Shown piece by piece: positions 44,138-52,350 of a stretch of 64,000 bases of DNA (position 1 is the first letter of the stretch; each line of letters begins with the position of its first letter). Under the pieces are notes generated by a model. The model made no database searches, had not been told where the DNA came from, and was given only the letters and a program-made list of their open reading frames with translations. The stretch comes from Chitinophagaceae bacterium. GTDB taxonomy: Bacteria; Bacteroidota; Bacteroidia; Chitinophagales; Chitinophagaceae. Both the position numbers and the translations under genes were made by a program. The stretch lies in the NCBI GenBank assembly GCA_947455215.1, contig CANGNA010000012.1, positions 1 to 64,000 on the forward strand, written 5' to 3'.

Positions 44138-44866
44138 CTATTCTGTCACTATCTCTTGTTCCAACTCTATATTGCCCATACCTGCCAGCCGCAGATACAC
44201 CTTGGCCGATGTATATACATCCTGCAGGCAGTAGCGGCCTATACGGTCCAGGTCTTTTTCTTTGTAAAACACCCCTGACACCTGGCTGCCGTCAATGTCA
44301 GATTTAGGCGAAGGTATGTCTAAAACTGCCGCCAGCAGCGACAGCGAAGTGAAATTTTTATAGTCGCCAAAGCGCCACATATCCATGGTATCTATATGCG
44401 TTACCTCCCATGGCTTCTTGCCCCACAGTTGCAGGCATTCCGGCAGCGCCTGCCCGTTGATGATCATCCTGCGAGACAAGAATGGTATGTCAAATTCTTT
44501 GATGTTATGCCCGCAAAAACGCATGCCCGGGTGCACTTTGTTGAACTTGCTCACCACCGTACAAAAATCATTTAACAAAACCTTTTCGTCAGTTCCTGTC
44601 AACGATTTCAGCCGCATTTTCCATTTGTTATCGGCCATATAAAGGCTGCCTAAACCAATGCAAACCACCTTGGCAAATTCCGAAAAAACACCTGCCTTTT
44701 CCTCGAAAAGGCTTGCCGGCTCTGCATTTTCATGCCCTGGGGCAGGTTTTATCACTTTGGCCTTCCGCACCCATTCATGCTGTAAACGCTCTGTTAAAGA
44801 TGCGTAATGCTCTGTAATTGGTACGGTTTCTATGTCGATGAACAGTATACCCGTCAGTTGCTCCAT
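44138..44866 (-). CDS. DEDD-type 3'-5' exonuclease (PolB-like proofreading fold)
   Basis: 242 residues of the ribonuclease H-like exonuclease fold. Exo I is LFIDIETVP (Asp and Glu), Exo II is FCGHNIKEFDIPFLSRRM (Asp), and Exo III contains GRYCLQDVYTSAKVYLRL (Y-x-x-x-D, the DEDDy form). The intermediate HIDTMDMWRFGDYKNFTSLSLLAAVLDI segment is typical of the predicted PolB-like exonuclease family in Bacteroidota. It probably trims or proofreads DNA; the substrate is untested. Located one base ahead of holA on the same strand, suggesting a replication or repair role. Confidence 0.88.
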   Translation of the reverse strand: MEQLTGILFIDIETVPITEHYASLTERLQHEWVRKAKVIKPAPGHENAEPASLFEEKAGVFSEFAKVVCIGLGSLYMADNKWKMRLKSLTGTDEKVLLNDFCTVVSKFNKVHPGMRFCGHNIKEFDIPFLSRRMIINGQALPECLQLWGKKPWEVTHIDTMDMWRFGDYKNFTSLSLLAAVLDIPSPKSDIDGSQVSGVFYKEKDLDRIGRYCLQDVYTSAKVYLRLAGMGNIELEQEIVTE

Positions 44867-44879
44867 TGGAAACTATGTA

Positions 44880-44887
44880 TATATTTG
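44880..44887 (+). promoter_or_regulatory. Bacteroidota -7 element for the coiled-coil membrane protein
   Basis: TATATTTG, exact TAnnTTTG match, 42 bases before the ATG at 44930. Confidence 0.6.
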
Positions 44888-44929
44888 CACAGAATTTAAT
44901 CAGTTAAGTAAAATCACACATCCACAATT

Positions 44930-45874
44930 ATGAGCCAATTTAATGATTCCGGCGCAAATATGCCGGCTCAAAACGAGAATAAGAGCAAACCAATAGTGTA
45001 TTGGGTTGTTATCGCTGTGCTGCTCGTGGCTTGCATAGCACTTTTTGTAAGTAAAAATCAGCAGGCTACCGACAGCGAAGCTAAAGAAAAAGCCATGCAA
45101 TCGCAGCTCGATTCTGTTCGTACTGATCGCGCTTCCCTTGATGCTGACTTCAAGGCGGCTTCAGCTAAGATAGATGAGTTGGTATCTCAGAATGCCAAGC
45201 TCGATAGCAACATGCAGAAAGACAAGTCTGAATTGCTCGCTATGCAGTCTAAGATAAAAGGCATGCTGGCCAAAGGCAATGCCACCGCTGCTGAGCTGAA
45301 GAAGGCACGCCAGATGATCACCGAACTCACAGATAAGGTAGGCCGCTACGAGGCGCGTATCGCTGAGCTCGAGAAAGAGAATGGTGTCCTCACCAACAAG
45401 AACCAGGTCCTCACCAAGGAGCGCGACTCCACAGTGGCACAGAACATCAATATCAAAAGGATAGGTTCTGTACTGCACGCTTCTAACATCCGCATGGAGC
45501 CTATACACAAGAAGAAGAATGGTAAGGAAAAAGAAACTACCAAGGCTAAGAAGGTAGACGTATTCCGCATCAAGTTCGATATCGATGAGAACCGCATCGC
45601 TGAAAGCGGCACTAAGCAGATCTACATCCGCATGGTAGCTCCTGATGGTTCTGTAATGAGCAGTGCTTCTAATGGCTCTGGTAAAATGACAACAGCTAAG
45701 GGCGAGAACATCAGCTTCTCTATCATGAAGGAAATATCTCTGGTAAAGGAGCAGCCTGTTAAAGACGTGGTTATCGACTGGAACCAGGATGGCGACTTCG
45801 CAAAGGGTAGCTACCTTATCGAGATCTTCAGCGAAGGTTATAAAGTAGGCGGCGGCAACGTTGTTCTGCGCTAA
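44930..45874 (+). CDS. Single-pass membrane protein with periplasmic coiled coil
   Basis: 314 residues. A polar N-terminus is followed by a membrane helix (VYWVVIAVLLVACIALFV, about residues 24-41), then a long heptad-type coiled coil (about 50-175; for example QLDSVRTDRASLDADFKAASAKIDELVSQNAKLDS and RIAELEKENGVLTNKNQVLTKERDS) and a C-terminal beta domain (VFRIKFDIDENRIAESGTKQIYIRMVAPDG; VVIDWNQDGDFAKGSYLIEIFSEGYKVGGGNVVLR). Similar proteins occur in many Bacteroidota as conserved hypotheticals. It could span or organise the periplasm; no enzymatic motif. Codon use is biased toward abundant-protein codons. Confidence 0.75.
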   Translation: MSQFNDSGANMPAQNENKSKPIVYWVVIAVLLVACIALFVSKNQQATDSEAKEKAMQSQLDSVRTDRASLDADFKAASAKIDELVSQNAKLDSNMQKDKSELLAMQSKIKGMLAKGNATAAELKKARQMITELTDKVGRYEARIAELEKENGVLTNKNQVLTKERDSTVAQNINIKRIGSVLHASNIRMEPIHKKKNGKEKETTKAKKVDVFRIKFDIDENRIAESGTKQIYIRMVAPDGSVMSSASNGSGKMTTAKGENISFSIMKEISLVKEQPVKDVVIDWNQDGDFAKGSYLIEIFSEGYKVGGGNVVLR

Positions 45875-45906
45875 GTAGTAGCTAAGAGCCCCCGAAACAT
45901 GGTCAA

Positions 45907-45951
45907 GCCCTGAAAGGGCGTGCTATTATAGCGCAGGGTTTCAACCCTGCG
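45907..45951 (+). repeat. Double-hairpin repeat, variant with covarying stems
   Basis: GCCCTGAAAGGGC, linker GTGCTATTATAG, then GCAGGGTTTCAACCCTGC. Same architecture as the units at 39340, 47938, 48185, 48405 and 56175, but both stems have different paired sequences. Confidence 0.75.
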
Positions 45952-45982
45952 GCTTAAGCGGGCAGAAAAATATAGAACATAC

Positions 45983-46035
45983 AATACGGCATTATAAAAT
46001 TCACTTAACAATTTTATAATGCCGTATTTTTTTTT
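45983..46035 (+). terminator. Very strong terminator before the two-component genes
   Basis: A 19-bp perfect stem (45983..46001 with 46010..46028; core AATACGGCATTATAAAATT) and loop CACTTAAC, followed by nine T residues. It ends the transcript of the coiled-coil protein gene. Confidence 0.9.
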
Positions 46036-46080
46036 GTTACTCGCCTCTATGGTAATATTGCTTTGTATTAAGTACAAATT

Positions 46081-46767
46081 ATGGATCTATTCCCCGGGAA
46101 GATACTGATAGTAGATGATGAACCAGATATTGTAGAGTTTATCAGCTACAATCTCAAAAACAAAGGATACCTTATTGCCACTGCCAACGACGGCGTACAG
46201 GCTATCCGGAAAGCAAAAGAATTCCGCCCCGACCTCATTCTCATGGACGTTATGATGCCCAACAAAGATGGCATGGAAGCAGTAAAAGAACTGCGCATGC
46301 TGCCTGAGTTCGAAGACACAGCCATCATATTCCTTACCGCACTCAACGATGAGAAGTACGAGATAGAGGGCCTGAAGATCGGTGCCGATGACTTTATCTC
46401 CAAGCCTATAAAGCCGGAAGTATTAGCCACCCGTATAGCTGCTACCTTGCGCAGGTTCAAGAAAGAAGAGAACCAGGAACAGAAGCTTACTTTCGGTGAT
46501 CTCGAGATCAACAAAACCAAATTCACCGTTTACTACAAGGGCGAAGAGATACAGCTGGCCAAGAAAGAATTTGAACTGCTTTCGCTGCTGGCCTCAAAGC
46601 CGGGTAGGGTATTCCTCCGCAACGAGATATTGCAGCGCGTATGGGGCACCGATGTTATAGTTGGCGACCGTACTATCGATGTACATATCCGCAAGATCAG
46701 GCAAAAAGCCGGTATCGATCTCATCACTACCGTAAAAGGTGTTGGTTATAAGTTCGAATTAGAGTAG
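46081..46767 (+). CDS. OmpR/PhoB-family response regulator
   Basis: 228 residues. Receiver domain (residues about 8-120): acidic pair in VDDEPDIVEF, phospho-acceptor Asp56 in LILMDVMMPNKDG, Thr/Ala switch in IIFLTALND and Lys in DFISKPIKPE. The winged-helix output domain (about 132-228) has LTFGDLEINKTKFTVYYKGEEIQLAKKEFELLSLLASKPGRVFLRNEILQRVWGTDVIVGDRTIDVHIRKIRQKAG and GVGYKFE, as in PhoB. A histidine kinase gene starts ten bases after its stop codon. The pair resembles PhoB/PhoR; phosphate control is an inference supported only loosely by a PstS-like gene 2 kb away. Confidence 0.95.
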   Translation: MDLFPGKILIVDDEPDIVEFISYNLKNKGYLIATANDGVQAIRKAKEFRPDLILMDVMMPNKDGMEAVKELRMLPEFEDTAIIFLTALNDEKYEIEGLKIGADDFISKPIKPEVLATRIAATLRRFKKEENQEQKLTFGDLEINKTKFTVYYKGEEIQLAKKEFELLSLLASKPGRVFLRNEILQRVWGTDVIVGDRTIDVHIRKIRQKAGIDLITTVKGVGYKFELE

Positions 46768-46777
46768 TTTTAGTATC

Positions 46778-47848
46778 ATGTCGGTACTCGATACTAAAAA
46801 TATCACGCCGGGCTCTCTGTCTTTTTTTACAGCGCTCATCATTTCAGTCATCAATGCTGCTCTAAGCTTGCTGGTACACCCGCTGTGGTATACGCCTGTC
46901 ATTGTATTCACAATTACATTCGTTATCATCTACAGCCTGTATTACTATACCCTGCAGCGCTTCATTTATCGCAAGATTAAGCTCATCTACAAGTTCATTT
47001 ACCAAACCAAGGCCACTAAGAAGGAAGAGATATTTTATAAGCATATCCTCCCTCAGAAAACCATAGAAGAGGTAAGCGACGACGTAGAAAAATGGGCGCA
47101 GCAACGCAACGACCAGATAGAGTTACTGCAAAAGAATGAACAGTTCCGCAAAGAGTTCCTCATGAACCTGGCCCATGAACTGCGCACCCCCATATTCTCT
47201 GTTCAGGGCTATGTCGATACTTTGCTCAACGGAGCGCTGGAAGATGAGAATGTCAACCGTAAATTCCTTTCTAACACTTCCAAAAGTATTGATCGCCTGG
47301 TAAGGCTGGTCGATGATCTCGACGAGATATCTAAGCTGGAATCCGGCAAGATACCCATCATACAGGAGTCCTTCATTATACAAGAGCTCATCAGCGATGT
47401 GTATGAAGAATTCATGCTGAAGGCCAAGGAAAAGACCACCGAACTCTTGTTCAAAAAGGGCACAGAACGCCCGTTATGGGTTAAGGCAGACAGGGCCAAG
47501 ATCAAACAGGTGTTGGTGAACCTGGTGGAGAACGCACTGAAATACGGTAACGAAGGTGGCACCATAACAGCCGGCTGCTATGTGGTCGATGAAAAGTCGA
47601 TATATATAGAGATATCGGACAATGGCCCCGGCATTGCCGAGGAGCACCTGCCCCGCATCTTCGAACGCTTTTACCGTGCCGACCGCAGCCGCGCCCGCCA
47701 CATCGGCGGCACCGGACTGGGTCTGGCCATTGTAAAGCACATCATAGAAGCCCATGGCCAAACGGTAAACGTCCGCAGTAAACTCGGTGTCGGCTCCTCC
47801 TTCGGCTTCACCCTCGACAAAAGCGAAGCCACACAGCGCTTCATCTAA
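46778..47848 (+). CDS. PhoR-like sensor histidine kinase
   Basis: 356 residues. Two N-terminal hydrophobic segments (FFTALIISVINAALSLLV and YTPVIVFTITFVIIYSLYYY) with almost no periplasmic loop, then a short linker and the dimerisation domain with phospho-acceptor His133 in NLAHELRTPIFSVQGY. The ATPase domain contains the N box (NLVENALKYGNEGG), G1 (ISDNGPGIAEEHLPRIFERFYR) and G2 (GGTGLGLAIVKHI). With virtually no extracytoplasmic sensor it probably senses membrane or cytoplasmic signals, or depends on partner proteins, as PhoR does. It forms an operon with the response regulator ten bases upstream. Confidence 0.95.
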   Translation: MSVLDTKNITPGSLSFFTALIISVINAALSLLVHPLWYTPVIVFTITFVIIYSLYYYTLQRFIYRKIKLIYKFIYQTKATKKEEIFYKHILPQKTIEEVSDDVEKWAQQRNDQIELLQKNEQFRKEFLMNLAHELRTPIFSVQGYVDTLLNGALEDENVNRKFLSNTSKSIDRLVRLVDDLDEISKLESGKIPIIQESFIIQELISDVYEEFMLKAKEKTTELLFKKGTERPLWVKADRAKIKQVLVNLVENALKYGNEGGTITAGCYVVDEKSIYIEISDNGPGIAEEHLPRIFERFYRADRSRARHIGGTGLGLAIVKHIIEAHGQTVNVRSKLGVGSSFGFTLDKSEATQRFI

Positions 47849-48474
47849 CCCTCTCGCTCACTCAAACGCCGCTGTCCTGTCTTCAGACTGACAGCTCCCG
47901 GGACGTATTCGTTTTCGGATCGACAACCCATCCCCACCGTCCTGTAAGGACGGGCTACCATAGCCCGGGGTTTCAACCCCGGGAATCTTGGGACGTATTC
48001 GTTTTTGGACACCCCGCAATAATTCTCAATGACGATAACCACCACATAGTGTCACCCTGAGCTTGTCGAAGGGCGGCACGGACATGGGCTCTCGCAATCA
48101 CTCGGAGCACTAACATCACCTCCGCGCCACAGGTAAAGCTATTACGGCATGCGGTAGGGCCAAGGTTTAATTAAGCATCCCCACCGTCCTGTAAGGACGG
48201 GCTATCATAGCCCGGGGTTTCAACCCCGGGACACCCGGGACGTATTCGTTTTCGGAAAACTATAACAACACGCCGCCGTTGTGCCTCCCGTCCAACGGCC
48301 ACTGGACGTATTCGTTTTCGGATACAACAAAAGCGCCGCTGTCCTGTCTTCAGACTGACAGCTCCCGGGACGTATTCGTTTTCGGATCGACAACCCATCC
48401 CCACCGTCCTGTAAGGACGGGCTATCATAGCCCGGGGTTTCAACCCCGGGAAATCGGGACGTATTCGTTTTCGG
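47849..48474. repeat. Repeat island 2: six GGACGTATTCG tails, three double hairpins, duplicated blocks
   Basis: No gene. Constant tails at 47900, 47990, 48237, 48303, 48367 and 48456 (each 19 bases). Double hairpins CGTCCTGTAAGGACG / CCCGGGGTTTCAACCCCGGG at 47938..47983, 48185..48230 and 48405..48450. The block 47868..47983 is nearly identical to 48329..48450. The segment 48012..48093 is shared with 53431..53513. Predicted peptides across this island are chance frames through the repeats. Confidence 0.85.
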
Positions 48475-48545
48475 ACATTCCATCACATTCCATCACATTC
48501 CATCACATTCCATCACATTCCATCACATTCCATTCCATCACATTT
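48475..48545. repeat. 10-bp tandem repeat (CATCACATTC)
   Basis: Five perfect copies of CATCACATTC at 48481..48530, with partial copies on both sides (ACATTC before; CATTCCATCACATTT after). It starts directly at the last GGACGTATTCG tail and lies about 50 bases upstream of the promoter at 48596. Confidence 0.9.
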
Positions 48546-48595
48546 ATGGAAAACCACCACACACACCGTCTTTATTAAAATGCCGCACTAATAAC

Positions 48596-48603
48596 TACAT
48601 TTG
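48596..48603 (+). promoter_or_regulatory. Bacteroidota -7 element for the small-membrane-protein/pstS-like/TPR operon
   Basis: TACATTTG, exact TAnnTTTG match, 18 bases before the ATG at 48622. Confidence 0.6.
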
Positions 48604-48621
48604 CGGCGGAAACAAACACAC

Positions 48622-48855
48622 ATGAGCGCAGAAGACAATCAGAACGCCAACAGTAAAGCAGCCTCTTTCAGGGCTATACTCGATTTTGTTATGGGTACCA
48701 TCTATGTCGTCCTTGCCGGTGTTATCCTTTATAGCAGGCACTTCGGTACTATCGAGCTGCCGCCGGCCACTGTTTACGGCATGAGCGGGCTACTGATAGT
48801 ATATGGTATATTCCGTTTGTACCTGGGCTATAAAAGGTATAAGCAGGAGCGTTGA
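48622..48855 (+). CDS. Small two-helix membrane protein
   Basis: 77 residues from the ATG at 48622. A polar, Asn/Ser-rich head (SAEDNQNANSKAASFR) leads to two hydrophobic helices (DFVMGTIYVVLAGVILYS and VYGMSGLLIVYGIFRLYLG) and a basic tail (YKRYKQER). Such short proteins are found next to PstS-like and TPR genes in Bacteroidota TonB-associated clusters. It has its own -7 element and is the first gene of a three-gene unit; the next gene begins 96 bases later. Function unknown; membrane location is predicted. Confidence 0.7.
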   Translation: MSAEDNQNANSKAASFRAILDFVMGTIYVVLAGVILYSRHFGTIELPPATVYGMSGLLIVYGIFRLYLGYKRYKQER

Positions 48856-48951
48856 TCAACGTTTGAAGCCCAGCATTTTGCTGTTAAATTATTGTTACAA
48901 ACATTTGTTGCAGCAGGCTGTTTTTTTGAATAATTACTAAACTTGTGGTTT

Positions 48952-49866
48952 ATGCGTAGTCGGGCGTTTTTATTGCTGATAGCTTCTTTTACTTTCCTGG
49001 GTGTTTCCTGCGATGATGGACCTAAACACCCCGATACGCCCACTTCCGGTGCTATCGATATTTCTGTTGATGAGACCTACAGGTCTGTAATAGAAGAACA
49101 GTCAAAAGTATTCGACAGCAGCTTCCCCAATGCAAAGGTTACCGTGCACTACAAGCCCGAGGCCGAATGCTTCAAAGACTATTTCGATAATAAGGCCCGC
49201 ATCATATTGGTTACGCGCGAGCTTACGCCCGAAGAAAAGAAGGTGGCCGATCAGAAGCAGTTCTATCCAACATCGGTTGGTTTGGTGAAAGATGCAGTGG
49301 CGCTCATCGTTAATAAAGAGAACCCCGATAGCATCATGGATGTGCCTATGATCAAGGGCATCCTCACTGGCGAATACACCAAAAAGAAATACACAGTGGT
49401 GTTCGACAATCAGTCGTCGAGCCTCGTACGCTATATCACCGATTCTTTGCTCAAAGGTCAGAAGCTGGGTCCCAACGTATACGCTGCCAAAAGTGCCAAA
49501 GCGGTCATCGATTACGTGAAGGAGAATCCCAACGCGCTCGGCTTCTCCGGCCTTTGCGATATTGGCGACACGGCCGACCCGGGCAACACCGGCACCTTCC
49601 TCAAGAGTGTTCAGGTAGTGTCCGTATATAACGATACGTTAAAACAATACCTCAAGCCATACCTCGCGTATATTGGTTTGAAGGAATACCCGTTTGTTCG
49701 TAAGTTATATTACATTAGCCGCGAAAGTTACCAGGGACTTGGCACGGGCTTTGCAAACTTTTTAATGGGCAACCGCGGACAGCTTATATTTGCGTACGCT
49801 CACCTGTACCCCCTGCGTATGGAGGTAACAATAAGAGAAGCTGAAATAAACACAAACAAAAAATAA
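48952..49866 (+). CDS. PstS-like phosphate-binding-family lipoprotein
   Basis: 304 residues from the ATG at 48952 (TTG at 48943 rejected). The signal peptide RAFLLLIASFTFLGVSC carries a lipobox with Cys at about 20, followed by D-D-G-P. The body follows the type II periplasmic binding fold of PstS: GAIDISVDETYRSVIEEQSKVFDSSFPNAKVTVHYKPEAECFKDYFDNKARIILVTRELTPEE, VGLVKDAVALIVNKENPDSIMDVPMIKGILTGEYT, and a C-terminal lobe with NALGFSGLCDIGD. No pstCAB transporter genes are adjacent; these orphan PstS-like lipoproteins often accompany TonB/TPR genes in this phylum. The bound ligand may or may not be phosphate. Confidence 0.85.
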   Translation: MRSRAFLLLIASFTFLGVSCDDGPKHPDTPTSGAIDISVDETYRSVIEEQSKVFDSSFPNAKVTVHYKPEAECFKDYFDNKARIILVTRELTPEEKKVADQKQFYPTSVGLVKDAVALIVNKENPDSIMDVPMIKGILTGEYTKKKYTVVFDNQSSSLVRYITDSLLKGQKLGPNVYAAKSAKAVIDYVKENPNALGFSGLCDIGDTADPGNTGTFLKSVQVVSVYNDTLKQYLKPYLAYIGLKEYPFVRKLYYISRESYQGLGTGFANFLMGNRGQLIFAYAHLYPLRMEVTIREAEINTNKK

Positions 49867-49888
49867 ATAGTAAACAGGGTTAAATAAA

Positions 49889-51523
49889 ATGAGAAAATTC
49901 ATCACGTTCACCGCTGCTCTGGCTATCTCTGCGGCGGCAACAGCACAAACCACTAATGATGGTATCAAGCTGTACAATTATCATAACTACGTAAGCGCTG
50001 AGAAAGTGCTTACCCCGCTATCTGTAAAAGATGCTTTGGCCAACTATTATCTTGGCTTGTCTTACCTCGAAGGGGGTAACATCAGCAAAGCAAAGTACCA
50101 GTTCGAAAAGTATCCTGAAGATGCTGCGAACATCTCCGGTACTGCACGCGTGGCCTTTGCACAAAAGGATGCTGCAAAAGGTATGCAGATAGCACAGGGC
50201 CTGGCTGCCAAGGCTAAGAAGAAGGACTATATGCCATGGGTATATGCTGCCGATGCGCTTACTTATTCTGAAGACGCCGATTACCAGCAGGCTGTTAACT
50301 GGTACAAGAGTGCCCTCGCTGCCAATCCAAACGATGCGCACGTTCATCTCGGCCTGGCCGATGCTTACCGCAAGGTAATGGGCGGTGGCGGCGAAGCCAT
50401 GAACAACTACGAATGGATAGTGGACAAGGACCCTAAGAATTCATTGGTGTTCAGCCGCATTGGCGACCTTTGGTACGATGCCCGCAACTACAATAGCGCA
50501 CTCGAATTTTACAACAAGGCCAAGGATGCTGATGCTACCAACCCACTGCCATACCGCTCACTTTCCCTGGCGTTCCAGCGCTCGGGTAAGTACGATGTGG
50601 CGCTGACCAACATCAAAGAGTACATCAAACTGTCAGATAACACCGTTGCCGACCAGATCAGCTATGCCGGTATCCTGTACCAGGCGAAGAGCTACTGCGA
50701 TGCTGCCAGGCTGGCTAACGACCTGATGACCCAACAGGTGCCTGACGATAAGAAGGCCGAACTGGTGGGTATCCTCGGTTTCTCACAGGCAGAATGTGGC
50801 GACTCTATCGAGGCTGCTAAGAACATCCGCAAATACTTCAGCATCCAGAAGCCTAAGAACATACTGCCTGCTACTTACATAGAGTATGGTAAGCTGTGGC
50901 TGAAGCTGAATAACGTAGACTCTGCAAGCTATTATTACAATAAGGGTATAGCTGCAGATACTGCTGCTAACAAGACCGACATCTACCGCCAGATAGCAGA
51001 AGCTTACCGCACGCGTAAAGAATACTGCAGCGCCGGCGACTGGTATGCTAACCTTGTAAAGAGCAACCCTAACACACAGGCGCTCGACTATTTCTGGGGT
51101 ACAGTAATGTATTACTACTGTAAGGATTGGAAGAAGTCACTCAAGTTTGCCGAAGACTTCGAAACCAAGTATACCGACCAGGTATCTGCTACCTACTGGC
51201 ACGCCCGCGTACAGTCTGCTATCGACTCTGAAGCTACAACCGGTATGGCTGCACCGTCATTCGAAAAATGGCTCGACAAGCTTGGTCCTGATGTAGCTAA
51301 GCCGGAAAAGAAGGCTGATGTGGTTCGTGCTTACCAGTACCTGCTGTTCTACAATTACAATGCTAAGAACAAGGACAAGCAAAAAATGTACATGGACAAG
51401 CTGCGCGCAGTGGATCCTAACGATGGCCTCATCAAGCAGATAGAAGAAATGGAAAAAGGCGGTGGCACCCCTAAGAAAAGCGGCGCAACAACCAAGCCCG
51501 CAACCACCCCAAAAAAAAAGTAA
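49889..51523 (+). CDS. Secreted tetratricopeptide-repeat protein
   Basis: 544 residues with signal peptide MRKFITFTAALAISAAATAQ. Tandem TPR-like helix pairs cover residues about 25-500; clear units include YMPWVYAADALTYSEDADYQQAVNWYKSALAANPNDAHVHLGLADAYRKVMG, NSLVFSRIGDLWYDARNYNSALEFYNKAKDADATNPLPYRSLSLAFQRSGKYDVALTNIKEYI and a late YRQIAEAYRTRKEYCSAGDWYANLVKSNPNTQALDYFWGTVMYYY. The C-terminus is a basic, Gly/Thr/Lys-rich tail. It starts 22 bases after the PstS-like gene. A periplasmic scaffolding role in a TonB- or envelope-associated assembly is inferred from repeats and context. Codon use suggests high expression. Confidence 0.85.
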   Translation: MRKFITFTAALAISAAATAQTTNDGIKLYNYHNYVSAEKVLTPLSVKDALANYYLGLSYLEGGNISKAKYQFEKYPEDAANISGTARVAFAQKDAAKGMQIAQGLAAKAKKKDYMPWVYAADALTYSEDADYQQAVNWYKSALAANPNDAHVHLGLADAYRKVMGGGGEAMNNYEWIVDKDPKNSLVFSRIGDLWYDARNYNSALEFYNKAKDADATNPLPYRSLSLAFQRSGKYDVALTNIKEYIKLSDNTVADQISYAGILYQAKSYCDAARLANDLMTQQVPDDKKAELVGILGFSQAECGDSIEAAKNIRKYFSIQKPKNILPATYIEYGKLWLKLNNVDSASYYYNKGIAADTAANKTDIYRQIAEAYRTRKEYCSAGDWYANLVKSNPNTQALDYFWGTVMYYYCKDWKKSLKFAEDFETKYTDQVSATYWHARVQSAIDSEATTGMAAPSFEKWLDKLGPDVAKPEKKADVVRAYQYLLFYNYNAKNKDKQKMYMDKLRAVDPNDGLIKQIEEMEKGGGTPKKSGATTKPATTPKKK

Positions 51524-51538
51524 AAAAATAAAGTAATT

Positions 51539-51577
51539 ATACAACAAGAGCCGCTCACAGAGCGGCTCTTGTTGTAT
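51539..51577 (+). terminator. Terminator-like hairpin after the TPR operon
   Basis: An 18-bp perfect stem from ATACAACAAGAGCCGCTC (51539..51556) with ACA loop, followed by TTTAAA. Confidence 0.8.
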
Positions 51578-51585
51578 TTAAAATC

Positions 51586-52011
51586 CTGGTCGAAGCGTCC
51601 CGCTTCGTCCACACTACATCCTCGTCCTCGTTTGTAACGAGGATGCACCGGCGGCGCGTTTGTAACGCGCGTGCAACATCAGTCATTACACCCACACATC
51701 CCATATCGTAACTGTCGCGAGAGTTCAGCGCAGCGCTCTCGCGACTACGCAAGTAAGCGAATCCCCCGATTCGCCGGATAAAACATTGATTGTTGTCGGT
51801 GGTGATTACTGCTTTGTCCTCGCCGAGTCTCTCGAAGCTTGGTCGCTGTGCGTAAGCGAGGACTCGGCGATAACCACATGAGTGCTTAACCGCCCAAAAA
51901 TCATGAGCAACCCAACGCTGGTCGAAGCGTCCCGCTTCGTCCACAGCATTGCAAAACCCCGCTTGCGAAATGCTCGTCCTCGTTTGTAATGCGTGCACCA
52001 GAAGGGAACAC
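51586..52011. repeat. Repeat island 3: CGAAGCG hairpins, GTCGCGAGAG double hairpin, long stem
   Basis: No gene. CGAAGCGTCCCGCTTCG occurs at 51591..51607 and 51923..51939, each followed by TCCACA and a GTCCTCGTTTGTAA word. Further hairpins: CATCCTCG / CGAGGATG (51617..51645), GCGCGTT / AACGCGC (51654..51670), the GTCGCGAGAG double hairpin copy 2 (51714..51774), and TCGCCGAGTC / GACTCGGCGA (51820..51870). Confidence 0.75.
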
Positions 52012-52055
52012 AATTCTGTAAATTCTTTAATTCTGGCCAATTCTGATTCAGACAA
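52012..52055 (-). repeat. TTGTCTGAATCAGAAT-type 3'-end repeat, copy 2
   Basis: On the minus strand TTGTCTGAATCAGAATTGG, then CCAGAATTAAAGAATTTACAG, starting 11 bases after the GNAT stop codon. Compared with copy 1 at 43100 the unit word has changed from AGGATT to AGAATT throughout, as if the whole array converts together. Confidence 0.75.
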
Positions 52056-52065
52056 CCTCACACCC

Positions 52066-52350
52066 CTACACCAACACATCCCTTATCTCCTCCACCTTCT
52101 CAAATACCGCATTGGCATATGGGCACACAGGTATCACCTTTATCTCGTTCTTGCGGGCAAACGCCACCAGCCCATTCAGCAACTGCCGACCCAGGCTGCG
52201 CCCTTCAAATGCTTCCGCTACCTCGGTATGCTCTATCACCAGGTAGCCCTCGTCGGTGTAAGAATAATACATGCCGGCTATCTCGTTCCCGTCGCTGTCA
52301 TTAATGAAGAACTTGCCGCGTTTACCATTATCGTTTTGTAATACTTCCAT
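52066..52350 (-). CDS. GNAT-family N-acetyltransferase, short form
   Basis: 94 residues from the ATG at 52350; an upstream in-frame stretch to 52416 would add 22 residues without family character. The compact GNAT-like (NATD1/YjdJ) domain shows EIAGMYYSYTDEGYLVIEHTEVAEAFEGRSLGRQLLNGLVAFARKNEIKVIPVCPYANAVFEKVEEI, including the acetyl-CoA loop E-G-R-S-L-G-R-Q-L and the C-P-Y-A terminal block. Substrate unknown. It is isolated between repeat island 3 and a phage-like HTH gene on the opposite strand. Confidence 0.88.
   Translation of the reverse strand: MEVLQNDNGKRGKFFINDSDGNEIAGMYYSYTDEGYLVIEHTEVAEAFEGRSLGRQLLNGLVAFARKNEIKVIPVCPYANAVFEKVEEIRDVLV

Noticed and set aside
48475-48545. 10-bp repeat as a coding repeat
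   Set aside because: Open frames through it have no start context, and the period is not a multiple of three.
47845-48578. Small proteins with recurrent S-E-N-E-Y-V-P or P-K-T-N-T-S-R motifs
   Set aside because: They are translations of the constant 19-base tail and hairpins in various frames.
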